Shown: in pieces, positions 22,048 to 35,182 of the stretch
Position numbering within the stretch: the first letter of the stretch is position 1
Layout: every line of letters begins with the position of its first letter
Assembly: GCA_036873755.1 (NCBI GenBank)
Contig: JAVTVY010017472.1
Span: 1 to 64,000 of the forward strand
Source: Hanleya hanleyi
Taxonomy: Eukaryota; Mollusca; Polyplacophora; Lepidopleurida; Hanleyidae
Length of the DNA: 64,000 nt
Direction: 5' to 3'
Made by a program: the position numbers and the translations under genes
Notes under the pieces: generated by a model
Told to the model about the DNA's origin: nothing
Databases searched by the model: none
The model's input: the letters and a program-made list of their open reading frames with translations, nothing else

Positions 22048-23022
22048 TAATGAAAACTCCGTATTCTGACGACGCCCCCCAACTCAAAGGATTTAATTGG
22101 TCTGTTCATATACTCACGCTGGAAGCAATGCGTTCATGTGACATCAACAATGAGAATGACGTTACTACTATGACCTCAACAATGGGAATGACGTTACTGC
22201 CGAGACGTCACAGTATGGCGTTAGAATGAAATTGATACAAATATTACGACCGAAGGTGAAAACATGTCAATAACTCCAGACTAACCACGCCTCCAGATGG
22301 AATCTTCACACGATGAAACCCATCAAATCGTCCAGTCTCTATTTCAAATATAATTTTTTCGTGTTTTTTTTTGTTTTTTTTATTTATTTACTTATCAAAC
22401 GTATACATTTATTAAAGATCATTTTATTATTATTAAACAGTACATATGAAATAGAGACTCATCCAGCCTAGCAGGTCTAGGGTCAGAACACCCCGAGAAA
22501 GTGGGTGTGTATACGAACTTCTCTTCACACAGTGTCCAGAAGCAGATGCAGTGCTCATTGGGATGTATCTGTTCGATGTCCTGTCTAAACCCGAACAATC
22601 CGCACACAACGACTGATGACAGTGACTCAGATACTGAATAATAGCTAGGATATTTGAAGTACTGATGTATCTCTATGGGGAAAACATTTGGCTGTGATGC
22701 CAAGAAAAAATTTACTGTAAAATTCAAACGACCTCATTTAAGGACAAATTTATCAGTGTTACAAGATTCTCGAAATGGTTCATGGGAAGAGAATGTCCGC
22801 TATAAACTGTAACGATACTAATATGGGTGTGCAGTTGAAACTTGGGGGTCGGGGTATAGTTTTGCCCAAAGACCGAGGCGTTAAGATGCGCATTGTCAAT
22901 AAAGGTTTATTATGGTAGTTTGAAAGGTAATATGTCAATTTATCTGCTGATATAACCCTACGATGAGATACACTTCGCTGTGGTGTCATAAAAATTTAAA
23001 GCACACTGACCAAACAGACTTA

Positions 23023-25739
23023 GGGATCGTTTCCATTATTCGTTTTTTCTTCAGTCGCGATTTTCCTTCAATTTTCTCGATTCAAAAACGATCAGTCGCG
23101 AGGATATCGAGAGAAAAAATGAGAAAAAACGATTGAACCTTTTCTGAAAAAAAACATTCTCTCGCGATATCGTTTTTGAATCGTTTACCCATGCGCGATC
23201 CGTTCTTGATCGCGAATCTTCAATCGCGAGAAAATCGTTTTTTTCAAGGTGCGAGAGAATCGCGAGGTGGAGTGATATCTGACACATAGGCCGTGTTGCC
23301 GTCGTACGCCGCTCTATCCGCGAACTGGGAACTACATTTAATGTTGGTTGCGGATTTGTCCATGGAAAACCTATACGACTATACTATACTGTATAAGTGC
23401 GTAAAATAACCGGATAATATATATGATTCACGATCTATAGTCTCCTACAAGCCGAAGTAGGGCGTATGCGGAAAAATCTATACCTGTACCATGCTTCCTG
23501 TGACGTCCGCGCTCAGGTTTACTCTGGCGAAGCGTAAATGGCAAAATTACATGTTTATTTAATAATCGTGTGAGTCGACAATGTGTTAATGTTCAGTCAT
23601 TCCCTTCATACGTCCGATAATTTCCTTATATTCAAGCAACTTGGTATAAACAATACAGGATGATAATCGCAATATCTTGTTTTTGTAAATACCGGGTATA
23701 GGTCATAAGTGGATTTGAGTTCGTCGTTGATTGCATTATCAGAATGATTATGGCACAGACTTGATAGAGGTGTGAATGGGCGCATGGCGATAACCCAGAA
23801 CAGCTTAGCCCTCCAGCCGAGAATTTCTTGGTTAATTAAGGTGAAAAATAGTGTAATTAAATATGTATATTTTGTTATAGTAAAACATATATTAGGAAAG
23901 GGTATCCATTCATGTTTTGGTACAGCTTTTAAACTATTGAGATGTGAATAAGTTCCAAAAATCACCATAAAGTTAATTTTATTGATTATAAGAATATTCG
24001 CGACAGTGATTTCATATTTATATCAAATACATATCACAATGGTGATTGAATCGCATATAACGGTTGGATTCGCATATGTACAATACTTTTTTATTTTAAT
24101 TTTACATTTTGATAAATGAACTATGAATGATTCCAAAGGGAAGCTCAAGCCAGAAACCACCTGAATATTACATAATTTCATCTCGTACTGGATTGACCAA
24201 GCGGGCAAGAGAGAAAAAAATTTCTCGCCCGAGTACGATCATCGGTTAAAGATTTCTTTTTTTTTCTCGCAAAATTAAAGATTTAAATGTGAGATTTGAA
24301 AACCTGTCGGACAGAGAAAGACGTTTTATATTCATATTTTATATTAATGCAGTCATTTCACATATAGTATCATACACGGTGAGGAGCGTTGTTTGATTCT
24401 TCAGCAACCAAGTCACGTGACCTGAATTATACAGGCCTTTTGAAACAGGCCTTTCTTCGCATCGTCAAGGTTTTCTTTTTAGCCAAAGGCGAGACCTTGA
24501 TCATCTTGCCAAGCAAACCGCGTTCAGCCCACTTTCAGTGTTTTCCATACTGCAATTACCAGGCTTGTGGGATATTTGATGGTGAATGAATACGTATATT
24601 TTCATCAAATTGTGAAAAGTAACCAATATCATTATTTTCTTTGAATCATTTCTTTTATATATATATATATATTATCCCTTTGCATTTATTAATTTTCATA
24701 ATTTATTGAAAATATACGTATTCATCTACCGTCAAATATCCCACAAGCCAGGCAACTGTGCGGTTTTGCACTTATAGACTCCCACTTAGGGAGCCGCACA
24801 AAAAAACTCCCACCCAGGGAGCTCCAGAAAAGATTAATTCACACAACCAAACAAACAGGCAAAAAAATAATGACAGTTGTGAAAAGTTTTACAAATAGCC
24901 CGCGCTATATATTAATAATTAAGTGCTTTCGAAGAATCAAAAGCCCCGTATGACAATGTTATATTCAATACAGCGCCATCTATCTACACAATGAAAATGG
25001 TGATCTTAGGACAAACAACCACGCGAACAGTGAAAATCGGACGAATCAACTCAAAATTTCAGCACGCAGATGCCAAAAACTTTCACGAAAAATACTACAC
25101 AAGAAATTTGGAATAATACCAGCTTTAAAACACAGAAATACTCAAAATAATACACGAAATTGCAAGTGCAAATGGCTCAATCTGACCATATCCGAGACTA
25201 TGTCCCATACAAAATATATGTAATATATCGTTCACCATTATCCCTATGTATATATATATATATTTTTTTTTTTCAATTTCTTTCAATATCCCCATCGTAT
25301 CTATATAACCGTCAACTGAACTGAAACACGCTATAGTTTTACACAAGGCAAAGAAAAATGGAAAAGGAAGAAGTAAACATGATCGAATTTTTAGTCTGAC
25401 TGAAATGTTTATGATATAGAAACTCGAACGTGCATGCGGGTCAGTCAGCTGAACCTTGCCGTACTACTTTCGGCTATAATCCTCAATCGTTTTTTTTTCA
25501 ATCGCTTATATTTTCTCGATTAAAAAACCATTGAATCGCGATATCGCTTTTTATTCGAGAAAATTTTCTCGATTGAAAAACGATTGCCAACAGAAAAAAA
25601 ACCATTCGAACAGCGATCGCGAATGAATCGTTTATTTTGAAGAAAAAAAACCATTCCCTCGCGCCTTGCAAAATCGCGACTTCGAGAAAATTTGACGAAA
25701 TGAACAATTCATTCGCGAACGATAATTGGAAACCGTGCC
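23023..25739. mobile_element. 2.7-kb non-autonomous transposon, copy A (TTA target)
   Basis: TTA at 23020-23022 and 25740-25742 flank the element. Inverted ends are GGGATCGTTTCCATTAT and ATAATTGGAAACCGTGCC. About 250 bp at each end is packed with TCGCGA, ATCGCGATATCG and GATTGAAAAACGATTG words, giving self-complementary subterminal regions. The middle is AT-rich with no transposase. It matches copy B (44752-46793) throughout, except that copy A carries an extra block of about 670 bp (24200-24871). Confidence 0.75.
24200..24871. repeat. Presence/absence block in copy A, with internal hairpin
   Basis: The block lies between GGATTGACCA and GTTGTGAA, which are adjacent in copy B. It contains an inverted repeat: 24560-24605 (CCAGGCTTGTGGGATATTTG...) against 24707-24753, separated by an AT-rich spacer with a (TA)n run at 24656-24672. 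I could not find a clean target duplication, so insertion in A and deletion in B are both possible. Confidence 0.55.
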
Positions 25740-25742
25740 TTA

Positions 25743-27767
25743 GCTGACGATAAAATTATATGCGTTTCAACATTTCGGACAAAATTGTTCGAAAGAAAAG
25801 TGCGTCAGTGATTAACAAAATATGCTGAATTTGATGAGAGAATCTGATTTAGGGGGGTGGGGTAATTTTTTGTCTAATTGCTCTGGCATTAGATAGGTTA
25901 TATGAATGGAAAATACTTCATTGTGAAACCTAATAATTGGGGTAAATATTAATATCTGTTTTATGTATCTGAGTATAATAGTCGTGACAGGTTCACCAAT
26001 AATGTTTCAATACAAATAATGAAAATTGTGATTTTTTGTCGGTTTTCGATATGTTATTGATGCATACTCGAACACCCTTGACGGACCCTGTGCCATCCGG
26101 TAATGAGGTGTTACCTGTGGTAAATATGCATAATTCGGTGCATTTTTTGTGGATTTTCAGTCAAAAATATTAGAGTTAAAAATATTTTCTAAATTTGAGT
26201 ATTTTATGTTGAGATTTGTACGTTTATTGCCATAAAAATCCAATGCACACACCTAGCAACTAACAACTGGTCAGAACAAGTGTACATAGCTGTCCTTGAC
26301 ATATTAAAACAGTAGATATTCAGGGGAAAATGGTTACGGGAACGTCATTTCACCACCCTGGCCATCTGACTATAATCAAATAGTGATATTTACTTTCATC
26401 CTAAAACGCTATTGAAGTGCATTATTTTTCTTCCTTGATAGTAGTAATATAATGGCTAATCCTATCGGATTTGATGTGTTTTACTAACAATTTCAAGGTC
26501 AAATGCTTTCACTGGCATGAGAATCACACAAAATATTTCTTCCTCAAATTTGGCCTCTGGGAAATAGTTCATGTAAAGCAGGGGTCTGAATTGCAACTAA
26601 CTTAACCATCGCTGTTGAATCTTCTAAACTCCTACGAAATATATTAGTATATACTTAATTTAAAATGTATCTTGCTTATTGTACCATTGGACCCCAGTGG
26701 GTGTCCCAGTGCACCCATATCCGAGGAAAACTGGGACAATTTTTTTACTCTTTAAATACGGATTCTGGAGAAAAGTATAACAGATATGGCAGATTTTTTT
26801 GTATGATTATGTCATGCTAACTATTAGTTATAACTGTATCATAGAAGACTACTCTACAGGACAATAATAGTAGAATTTTTTTACAAAAATGTGAAAAATG
26901 TCCCAGTGTACCCAATCTCCCCTACCAATAAGATGAGTTGAACAGTCACCACGGTTAGTGGGTTTATTTTTTCATGGCAATCTCCGGTCAATTCTATAAT
27001 CATATGCGGCTACTCCGTCAAGAGTCCTTCATCGTGTGCATTGTTCCATAATATGAAATAAAATATTTGCGAGATTGTCTGCTAATACCATTCCGTTGTG
27101 TCTGAATGTCAATTGCCTGCATGGCTGTCTATATGTGCTCTTACCGTATTTGCTTGATGGAAGGTTCCAACTGACAGATTAACTGATCACAATGATAGCT
27201 ATGAAATAGTGATTTGACTTGAATGATCAAACCAAGATCTGTAATTTATAAATAATTTATTCCTCACAAAAATTATTGCGTGATGTTTCAATAGAGAAAT
27301 TCACACTGTAGTGCTAAGACATTTCTCGCGGCATCAACGGATCGTGTTTTTACCACCTAAGTTGATTAATTTTTAATTAAATACTATTCTCATCGTCTTC
27401 TACCACAAGTTCGCAATAACAACATAGATTCTTCTCGCACCAATCAAAAAATAAAACCTACATTTAATACGAACTGATGTATTCGAGAATTAGATTTGCA
27501 ACCACGCAGTTTGAAAATGAAACTGATGCTGCTTTGAGATGAGTTTGAGGGTAATGGAGAGTAAGGAGTACGCGAATTATGAAAAAAGTTTAATAAACAA
27601 TTAATACCCCAGTATTGTATTCTGTTTTGTTTTTGTATCTATACGGCTACCTGGGTCACAGTATGATGAAAACACATCACGACATTTTCCGCAAAGTTGT
27701 CTTCTTGCTGTTTAGTCATTCGGCAATCAGACAACACTAATGATTCGACACGATCAAACGATGTATT
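25743..27767. other. No gene recognised
   Basis: AT-rich DNA with a partly self-similar pair of words (GTCCCAGTGCACCC at about 26703 and GTCCCAGTGTACCC at about 26900). Confidence 0.35.
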
Positions 27768-28165
27768 ACATGTTCAATATGAATTATTGATAAACAGGAC
27801 AATTCATCCGTTTATTTTCTACGAGTTTGTTGAGAGTATCTTACTGATTGTCTTTATCTTACAACACGCAATCTTGACATGCATGCATGCTAGCGTATTG
27901 ATCAAGTTAGGCGTGACTATACTACGCAAATACCCTGCTCTTCAAAACGACAAGTATCATGGGAATTATGAATAAATGATGTATCGGTTGTTCAATATGT
28001 AATACTGATGAACAGAATAATCCATCCAAGCCTTTTCTACGACTGTGTTGACAGTGTCTGAATATCCGTATTTTAATACACACAATCATGACATGCATAC
28101 AGGTGGATACATCAATGCAGGCATTTTTATTATCACGCAATTACTTTGTTCCTCAACGGAACCAA
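27768..28165 (+). repeat. Diverged tandem duplication (~225-bp spacing)
   Basis: TGTTCAATATGAATTATTGA at 27769 recurs as TGTTCAATATGTAATACTGA at 27990, and both are followed by the same order of words (TTTTCTACGA, TTGA-AGTGTCT, ACACAATC-TGACATGCAT). Divergence is substantial, so this is an old duplication. Confidence 0.5.
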
Positions 28166-28249
28166 CGTTCAAATCAACGGATATAATAGAAATATCGCGT
28201 GAAACCAATGTTCAAATCAACGGATATAATAGAAATATCGCGTGAAACC
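28161..28249 (+). repeat. 44-bp direct repeat, two units
   Basis: GTTCAAATCAACGGATATAA...ATATCGCGTGAAACC occurs twice back to back with almost no change. This is a recent local duplication in non-coding sequence. Confidence 0.7.
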
Positions 28250-29357
28250 TTTCTCGAGCGGTGCTTGCTGCATGCCATATGATGCAACCCTTCCACCACG
28301 AGCTACAATAGAATATACATTGCTTAATTCAAACAGGTATTAGATTGCGGGTATTCGGAGATTGGGAATATCGTTTAATAAGCAAAACGCTAAAGTTTTA
28401 CTAGAATTTCATGTATTTCTTTCTCGTCATCATATCAATCCAGGGGCCTGTGTACTCCCGTGTGCATTTTTGTTAAAACTGGACAACAATCATATTATTG
28501 TTCTTATTTACCAGGACAATAGAAACAATCCATGTTGCCATTTTTCACTCAACTCCTCATTGGGAAAATTCAAAATGGCCGCCAATATGGCTGCCACGTA
28601 TTTAAACGTCCATTAGTTTGCTTGTATAGATGTTGCAATGAAGGCGAAAACACCTAAACCGATATTTTTCAACCAATAAGGCTTCTTATACACATTTCAA
28701 GGTGGCAGAATGGGTATTTTATAATAGAACATCAAATAATTTACATAAATGTCTCGTAATTTCGAAAAAATCAAGAGGTTTGTTTTCATGTCCACCATCA
28801 ATTTCAGGTACATTTCACGTAAATATAGACCCTGGGCTATCTTGGGTCTATCAACATCTTGAGGACGTTTCACATACTTTGGCTTATGCTCTGTCATAAT
28901 CCGGTTATTCGCCAAAACATCGATGAAAGATGTGGCCAAATCGAGCATCCTGACATCAACCACAATCATGAGCGAATATCAAATCACATTGTTCTTTGAT
29001 TTCATGGTCTCATTCAACCCACCGACTTTATTGCTTCTTTTATTATAAAAGAATATTTATTGTTTGCCTCGGTTGATTCAATCCAAGATGACGTCCGTTA
29101 TGGTTGCATATACCAGAAAATTACAGATTACGGTAATCTTGAATTGCAGTATTATTTCAAAGATGGTTGTACCGGTACAATACATGTTTGAAATTTTGTA
29201 GATAGAGGGTGAATGCGTTTGCATACTACCATCACTTAGGTTAAGAATGAAATGACTGAATTTCAATTCGTATCAACGATATTTGAACAAGAGGGCTGAT
29301 TATGGGGGTATGGCCATCTAGATTTATTTGAGAATCTCCAGACACCTACACAGCAAA

Positions 29358-29527
29358 ATAGCGTCAATACTATTTCAGTACATTTCTAATAAAGTACTGA
29401 CACGTTACTGAAATATATTTGCACTGAAACAGTACTGATATATAACAGTACTGATTCAGTACTTTAATATTTCAGTACTGTAATATTTCAGTACTGGATT
29501 TCTAGTGTTATATCTCAGTACTGTTTC
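29358..29527. repeat. Cluster of CAGTACTG palindromes
   Basis: Within 170 bp the words CAGTACTG, TCAGTACT and AGTACTGA occur about ten times, spaced by AT-rich TATTT and AATAT words. Because AGTACT is its own complement, the block can fold in many ways. Confidence 0.55.
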
Positions 29528-29963
29528 AGTGATACAAAGAGGAAAACGAGGCTTTTCCAACTCAAAACTGTCGATTTTATCGTCAATACAAACCTACCAC
29601 TTTGAAGAGCTATTGTTTAAAAAAAACATATTCATGCTCTCAATATTTCAAAGAGATTCCAACAAAATGACAGTTCAAGATAATCGACATATACGTATCC
29701 TATTTAATGTTTCATATTTCAAGTTCAACCGTACCTCATCTGGGGCGGCTTTCCTTTCTTACCGTACTAGATCCTTTCAGACGATCCCTCACGACCGTCA
29801 TTTTGAATGTGTCCATCATTTGTTGCGCTGAATACCATGCGAATATACTCAATATGGGCCCAACATTATAAGCCATTGTATAAAAACAGCTCGGTTTGTT
29901 ACAAATTTATACCAGTAGCTATATATAATTCCTTAATTCCCGATCATTGCTATCCAAATGATT

Positions 29964-30273
29964 ACCAGTCACAATATGTTCGCATGGTGTATAGATAAAC
30001 TTCGACGATACACAATCACAACTGTAGCCTCCAGACATGTTTAAGTTCCATTCAAGCTCCTTGACAGCATTAGAGTAATTGAATATTTTGGTGGCTATAG
30101 ATTTAGTATACTTATATGAAATGAAAGGAGGTTCTTAACTTCTTAAAATAGTTTGGTACAGCGTTTCGTGGAAAATTAATTATGTCCACTCTTTTATCCA
30201 TGTAGTTGAGTTTCAAGAAATGCCAGTCTCGGGATGTCTCGATTGACTTTAGTGATTGTGGGTGGTATTTAAT
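29964..30273 (-). mobile_element. Penelope-like element internal fragment
   Basis: It aligns with 61350-61720 of the tandem copy (shared words: CCAGTCACAATATGTT, GGTGTATAGATAAA, TTGAATATTTTGGTGGCTAT). It lacks the piece equivalent to about 61560-61690. It encodes part of the region between GIY-YIG and reverse transcriptase in the intact element, and no ORF survives. Confidence 0.7.
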
Positions 30274-31267
30274 ATCATGACCGCCATTTTGATTTTAACC
30301 ATATTTGTTCTGAGGATTATGCAATCAGACTCAAAGGGGCACACAATAATAAACTATGATGTGAAATATCTCGGTTTTGACATCTCTCTGAGCTATATAT
30401 AAAGCCACACACGGACAAACACTTACCTTCCCTCTTGATACAAGTCCCTTCTGAAATTACCTTAAAGATTGTCGATATCGAATAAAAGCAAATGGTTGGA
30501 ATAATCCAATAAATTGTGATCAGTTCAAGATCCCTGGATAAATTAGACTACTGTTCACGGGTAATCTGTATTCGACAACGTATACGATGGTATTCTGCAC
30601 TTAAGAAATACACATGCTTCTAATATTCATTGCATAACATAAAATTATGCAATATATAGTATCCTCTATTTAAAATACATTTTACAAAATATGTCCCAAG
30701 TTGAATATATATATATTTGCCTAGCCTGCTAGAATACACAATGATGAAAACGTAGACCCGGGTCTATCTTTAACCTGTAATGATTGAACGCATAATAATA
30801 TGTGTAGGAGCGTAAACCGATGCCAATCAATATGTATATTGATCCCATATCTTGACAAATGTTGACATCACCAAATGATTGCGAGTTTCGTATATGGTCT
30901 GATTGAGTGTGTACTGCCTTTATATTCAATTACCCGTATATGGTAGCTTGCACAATGAATTAGCTACTGGGGGCTTCATTCTGAACATAAAGTATAATGT
31001 ACTCGGCATTGATAGATTTTCTCTAAACATCCAGTAACCATAGGGCACCATTTTATATCTTAATGCCGCACTTTGTCAGCGCTGACTGGAATTACCTTCA
31101 ACGGTTGTGTTCGGACGAATTGTAACGTGTGTCTCAATGTGAGTATTGAACCTTTGTTCTTGTTACCGTACCATGAAAGAGAGAGCGGGACGGGCGGTAT
31201 TGTCCCGGTGCACGAAAAATTATACCAATTCCCTAGTCAGAAAAATTGAATGATGTTGATACATTAA

Positions 31268-31415
31268 ACGAGAGATCTGAAGGATCTTGGCGCCCACCAT
31301 TGTTCGATAATTGTAAGCTAATGAGAAGAACTTTTTATCCATTGTTACTAAGAACAAACAATTGATTTGAAATTTTGTTTGCAGAATTTCGAATTTGAGC
31401 GAAAAAAGGACTGTG
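31268..31415 (-). repeat. Dispersed repeat, copy 1 (GATCTTGGCGCCCACC family)
   Basis: It shares about 150 bp with 44484-44636: GAAGGATCTTGGCGCCCACC, GATAATTGTAAGCTAAT, TTTGCAGAATTTCGAATTTG. Minus-strand translations of both copies are similar (LVTMDKK, MVGAKILQ), but no family is recognised. Confidence 0.6.
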
Positions 31416-32149
31416 GAAAACACCAAGATATTATTTTTATAAGTTTCAGGAGTTTCAAGATTTCAAGAAACTGTACTTAATGTCCGTTCTTATAGTACAA
31501 CTGAAATGAACAAAGTTAGTCTGGAAGTGAATGTCCGGAGGATCCTTACTCTTCGTTTTGTAGTATTTTTTTTGCACGTGTTATCAATGGGTACTGGAAG
31601 CGAAGACATATCTCCCTGACACTTTGGCATGAGCTATGAAACAGGCCTGAGATTTTATAATTAGAAACGAATATTAATTCCGTTCTGTTTACTGGGTTAG
31701 TTTGAGATCTCAAAGATCTCTCTTTAAGATACCATGCTCGAAAATAGTAACATGGTACACAACTTAATACTGAAGGGATCCGGTCCGTACAGTAATGTTA
31801 AAACTTTGAAAGTGTCTGAATCCTAATGATCTCCCTTGGATCGAAACACGCAGTAGTCTACAGTTGTCGAGTTGTGACGCTGCGTCACAAGAGTGACGTC
31901 CCTTCCTGTAGCCGACCCTTCGGCAGACGAAACGATGGGACAGTTCACTTGCAACGGCATGGACTAAAGTAAACTGATTTAAAATCTGAAGAAATACATT
32001 TTAATTCGGAATCGTTTGAACGCCTTGATATAGAAGGTGAAGGTATGGATATTCTCTATACTCCATATATAGAATATGCCCCACCGTTTGATCCGCCGAC
32101 TCTTGTGATGCAACGTCACAACACAGGAAGACCGTATTAATTTGATGCG

Positions 32150-34480
32150 TAACATGGATGTTCGAATCGCACCAAAAAAGGTATCTTGCACAAATTTTTT
32201 ACCAAATATCAGAAATATCAATGAAGTAGTTCCTGAGAATTTACGATAGCAATATTTCGAGGGGGGGATTCAAGATGGTGACCTGGCGGCCATATTGGAT
32301 TTCGGAATCGGACCAAAAAAGGTATCTTGCACAACTGGACCACAAGGGGAACCTGTGAACCAAATTTGAGAAAGATCCATGCAGTAATTTCCTGAAAATT
32401 CACGATAAAGTTTTATGGGGAAATTGAAGATGTCTGCCTGGCGGCCATATCCTGCGCAACTAAATCCCAAGGGGAACCTGTGTACCAAATTTGGGAAAGA
32501 TCCATTAAGTACTTCCTGAGAAATCAAGATAACAAAGTTTCACGGGGGAATCCAAGATGACCACCTGTTGGCCATATTGGATTTTCGAATCGAACCAGAA
32601 AAGGTATGTTGCACAACTAGATCCCAATGGGAATCTGTGCACCTAATTTGAGAAAGATCCATGAAGTAGTTCCTGAGAAATCGCGATAAAGTTTCATGGG
32701 GAAATCCAAGATGGCCGCCTGGTGGCCATATTGGATTTTCGAATCGGACCAGAAAAGATATCTTGCACAACTAGACGACAAGGGGAACCTGTGTACCAAA
32801 TTTGAGAAAGATCCATGCAGTACTTGATGAGAAATCACGATAACAAAGTTTCATGGGGAAATCTAGGATGGCCGCCAGGGGGCCATATCGGATTTTCGAA
32901 TCGGACCGAAAAGGGCATCTGGCACAACTAGACACCAAGGGGAACCTGTGTCCCAAATTTGAGAAAGACCCATGCAGTAGTTCTCAAGAAATCACGATAA
33001 CAAAGTTTCAAGGGGAAATCCAAGATGGCTGCCTGGTGGCCATAGTGGATTTTCAAATCGGACCAGAAAAGGATATCTTGCACCACTAGACTCCAAGGGG
33101 AACCTGTGTACCAAATTTGACAAAGATTCATGCAAAAGTTTCATTGAGAAATTCAAGATGGCCGCCGGGTGGCCATATTGGACTTTCGAATCAGACCGAA
33201 AAAGGTATCTTGCACAACTACACTCCAAGGGGAACCTCTGTACCAAATTTGTCAAAGATCCATGCAGTAATTCCTGAGAAATCCCGATAAAGTTTCATGG
33301 AGAAATCCAAGATGGCCCCCTGGTGGCCATATTGGATTTTGGAATGGGACCAGAAAAGCTATCTTGCACAGCTAGACCAAAAAGGGAACCTGTGTACCAT
33401 ATATGATAAAGATCCATGCAGTAGTTCCTGAGAAATCGCGATAACAAAGTTCCATGGGGAGATCCAAGATGGCCGCCTTGTGCCCATATTGGACTTTCGA
33501 ATCGGACCGAAAAATGTATCTTGCACAACTGGACCCCAAGGGGAACCTGTGTACCAAATTTAAGAAAGATCCATGCAATAATTCCTGAGAAATCACGATA
33601 AAGTTTCATGGAGAAATCCAAGATGGCCGCCTGGTGGCCATATTGGATTTTGGAATGGGATCAGAAAAGCTATCTTGCACAGCTAGACCCAAAGGGGAAC
33701 CTGTGTACCATATATGATAAAGACCCATGCAGTAGTTCCTGAGAAATCGTGATAACAAAGTTCCATGGGGAAATCCACGATGGCCGCATTGTGGCCATAT
33801 TGGATTTTCAAATCGGTCCAGAAAAGGTATCTTGCACAACCCGACCCAAAGCGGAACCTGTGTCCCAAATTTGAGAAAGATCCACGCAGTAATTCCTGAG
33901 AAATCGCGATAACGAATTTTTACGGGGAAACCCAAGATGGCTCCCTGGTGGCCATATTGGATTTCGAGTCGGACCAGAAAAGGCATCTTGCACAACTAGA
34001 CCCAAAGGGGAACCTGTGTACCAAATTTGAGAAAGATCCACGCAGTAGTTCCTGAGAAATCGCGATAAAGTTTCATGGGGAAATCCAAGATGGCCGCCTT
34101 GTGGCCATATTGGATTTTCGAATCGGACCAGAAAAGGTATCCTGCACCACTAGACTCCAAGGGAAACCTGTGTACCAAATTTGAGAATGATCCATGAGGT
34201 ACTTCCCGAGAAATCACGATAACAATGTTTCATGGGGAAATTCATGATGGCTGCCTGGTTGGCATATTGGATTTTCGAATCGGACCAGAAAAGGTATCTT
34301 GCACAACTAGACCCAAAGGGGAACCTGTGTACCAAATTTGAGAAAGATCCATGCAGCAGTTCCTGAGAAATCGCGATAACAAGAATTGTTTACGGACAAA
34401 CTGACGATGGACGACGGACGACTGACCACGGACGAAAAGTGATTTGAAGAGCCCACCATCACCATCTGGTGATGGTGGGC
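32150..34480. repeat. ~155-bp x ~14 tandem array ending in a perfect hairpin
   Basis: The unit contains CTTGCACAACTAGACC, CCTGTGTACCAAATTTGAG, AAGATCCATGCAGTAGTTCC, a GCGATAAC word, TTTCATGGGGAAATCCAAG and ATGGCCGCCTGGTGGCCATA. Unit starts recur every 155-156 bp in the last third, with shorter and damaged units at the start. Overlapping minus-strand ORFs through the array are by-products of its periodicity. The last unit runs into TTGTTTACGGAC, a GGACGA-rich stretch, and a 15-bp perfect stem (AGCCCACCATCACCA / TGGTGATGGTGGGCT, loop TC) followed by AAAAAA. This layout resembles the 3' end of tandem-core non-autonomous elements of mollusc genomes. Confidence 0.75.
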
Positions 34481-35182
34481 TAAAAAACACGATAATCATC
34501 GGCCCTTATACCCGATTTACGAAGAAATGGAGTAAATAGATTTCCAGTTCTCAGATTGCCTTCATATTGGTAAAATTCTACTCCCAAGTAGACTCGATCT
34601 TTGTGTGTAAATCTATATCAATCCTTCACCTTGGACAGTTTAACAACAATCTTAAGGCGCAATTTCCATCTCCTATTTGACATCGGAGGGCGATGCGATC
34701 ATTTTGGCCATCATCACCTTAGAGAACTCAGCAGCAGGTCCTCTTAACCTTCGGAAAGAAAAGTTGCCAAACTGAAGGCAAATCATAAGCTCCTAAAAAA
34801 ACCCAAGCTATTCAGGAGAGGGACGCATTCAAATATGGAAGAAACCCATAGATAACTGAAGAAAAGCACCAAACATGTCAACCACCGAATTTGTGGAACG
34901 TACCGATCACTTTCTAATTCTGTTCACCAGTTCTGTAATCTCAGTTTACCAATTCTGTTATCTCAGTTCACCATAGGAATAAAAAAGAATGTCATGTAGA
35001 CAAGCTGATGAGTAAAAATACGTAAAGTAGTTCGACTGTCAGCGTGGTCAGTCCTGGCGTACAGGCGCCCATTCCGAGAAAGTTGGTCAGAGAACAATTC
35101 CGTTTACTTCTTAGTTTGGCAAATTCTGTCCTACCCTCATTGCATCGTGTCAACACCAGTGGATGTACAGCTGTCCATATGT

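Noticed and set aside
25852..26932. Possible transposon with G-rich ends (GGGGGGTGGGG near 25852 and CCCAATCTCCCC near 26920)
   Set aside because: The ends do not align as inverted repeats and no target duplication is seen.
32150..34480. CRISPR-like regular repeats
   Set aside because: Units are direct tandem copies without unique spacers, in a eukaryotic context.
32218..34499. Many overlapping 60-130-codon minus-strand ORFs
   Set aside because: They follow the ~155-bp tandem unit and repeat the same words in all frames; periodicity explains them.
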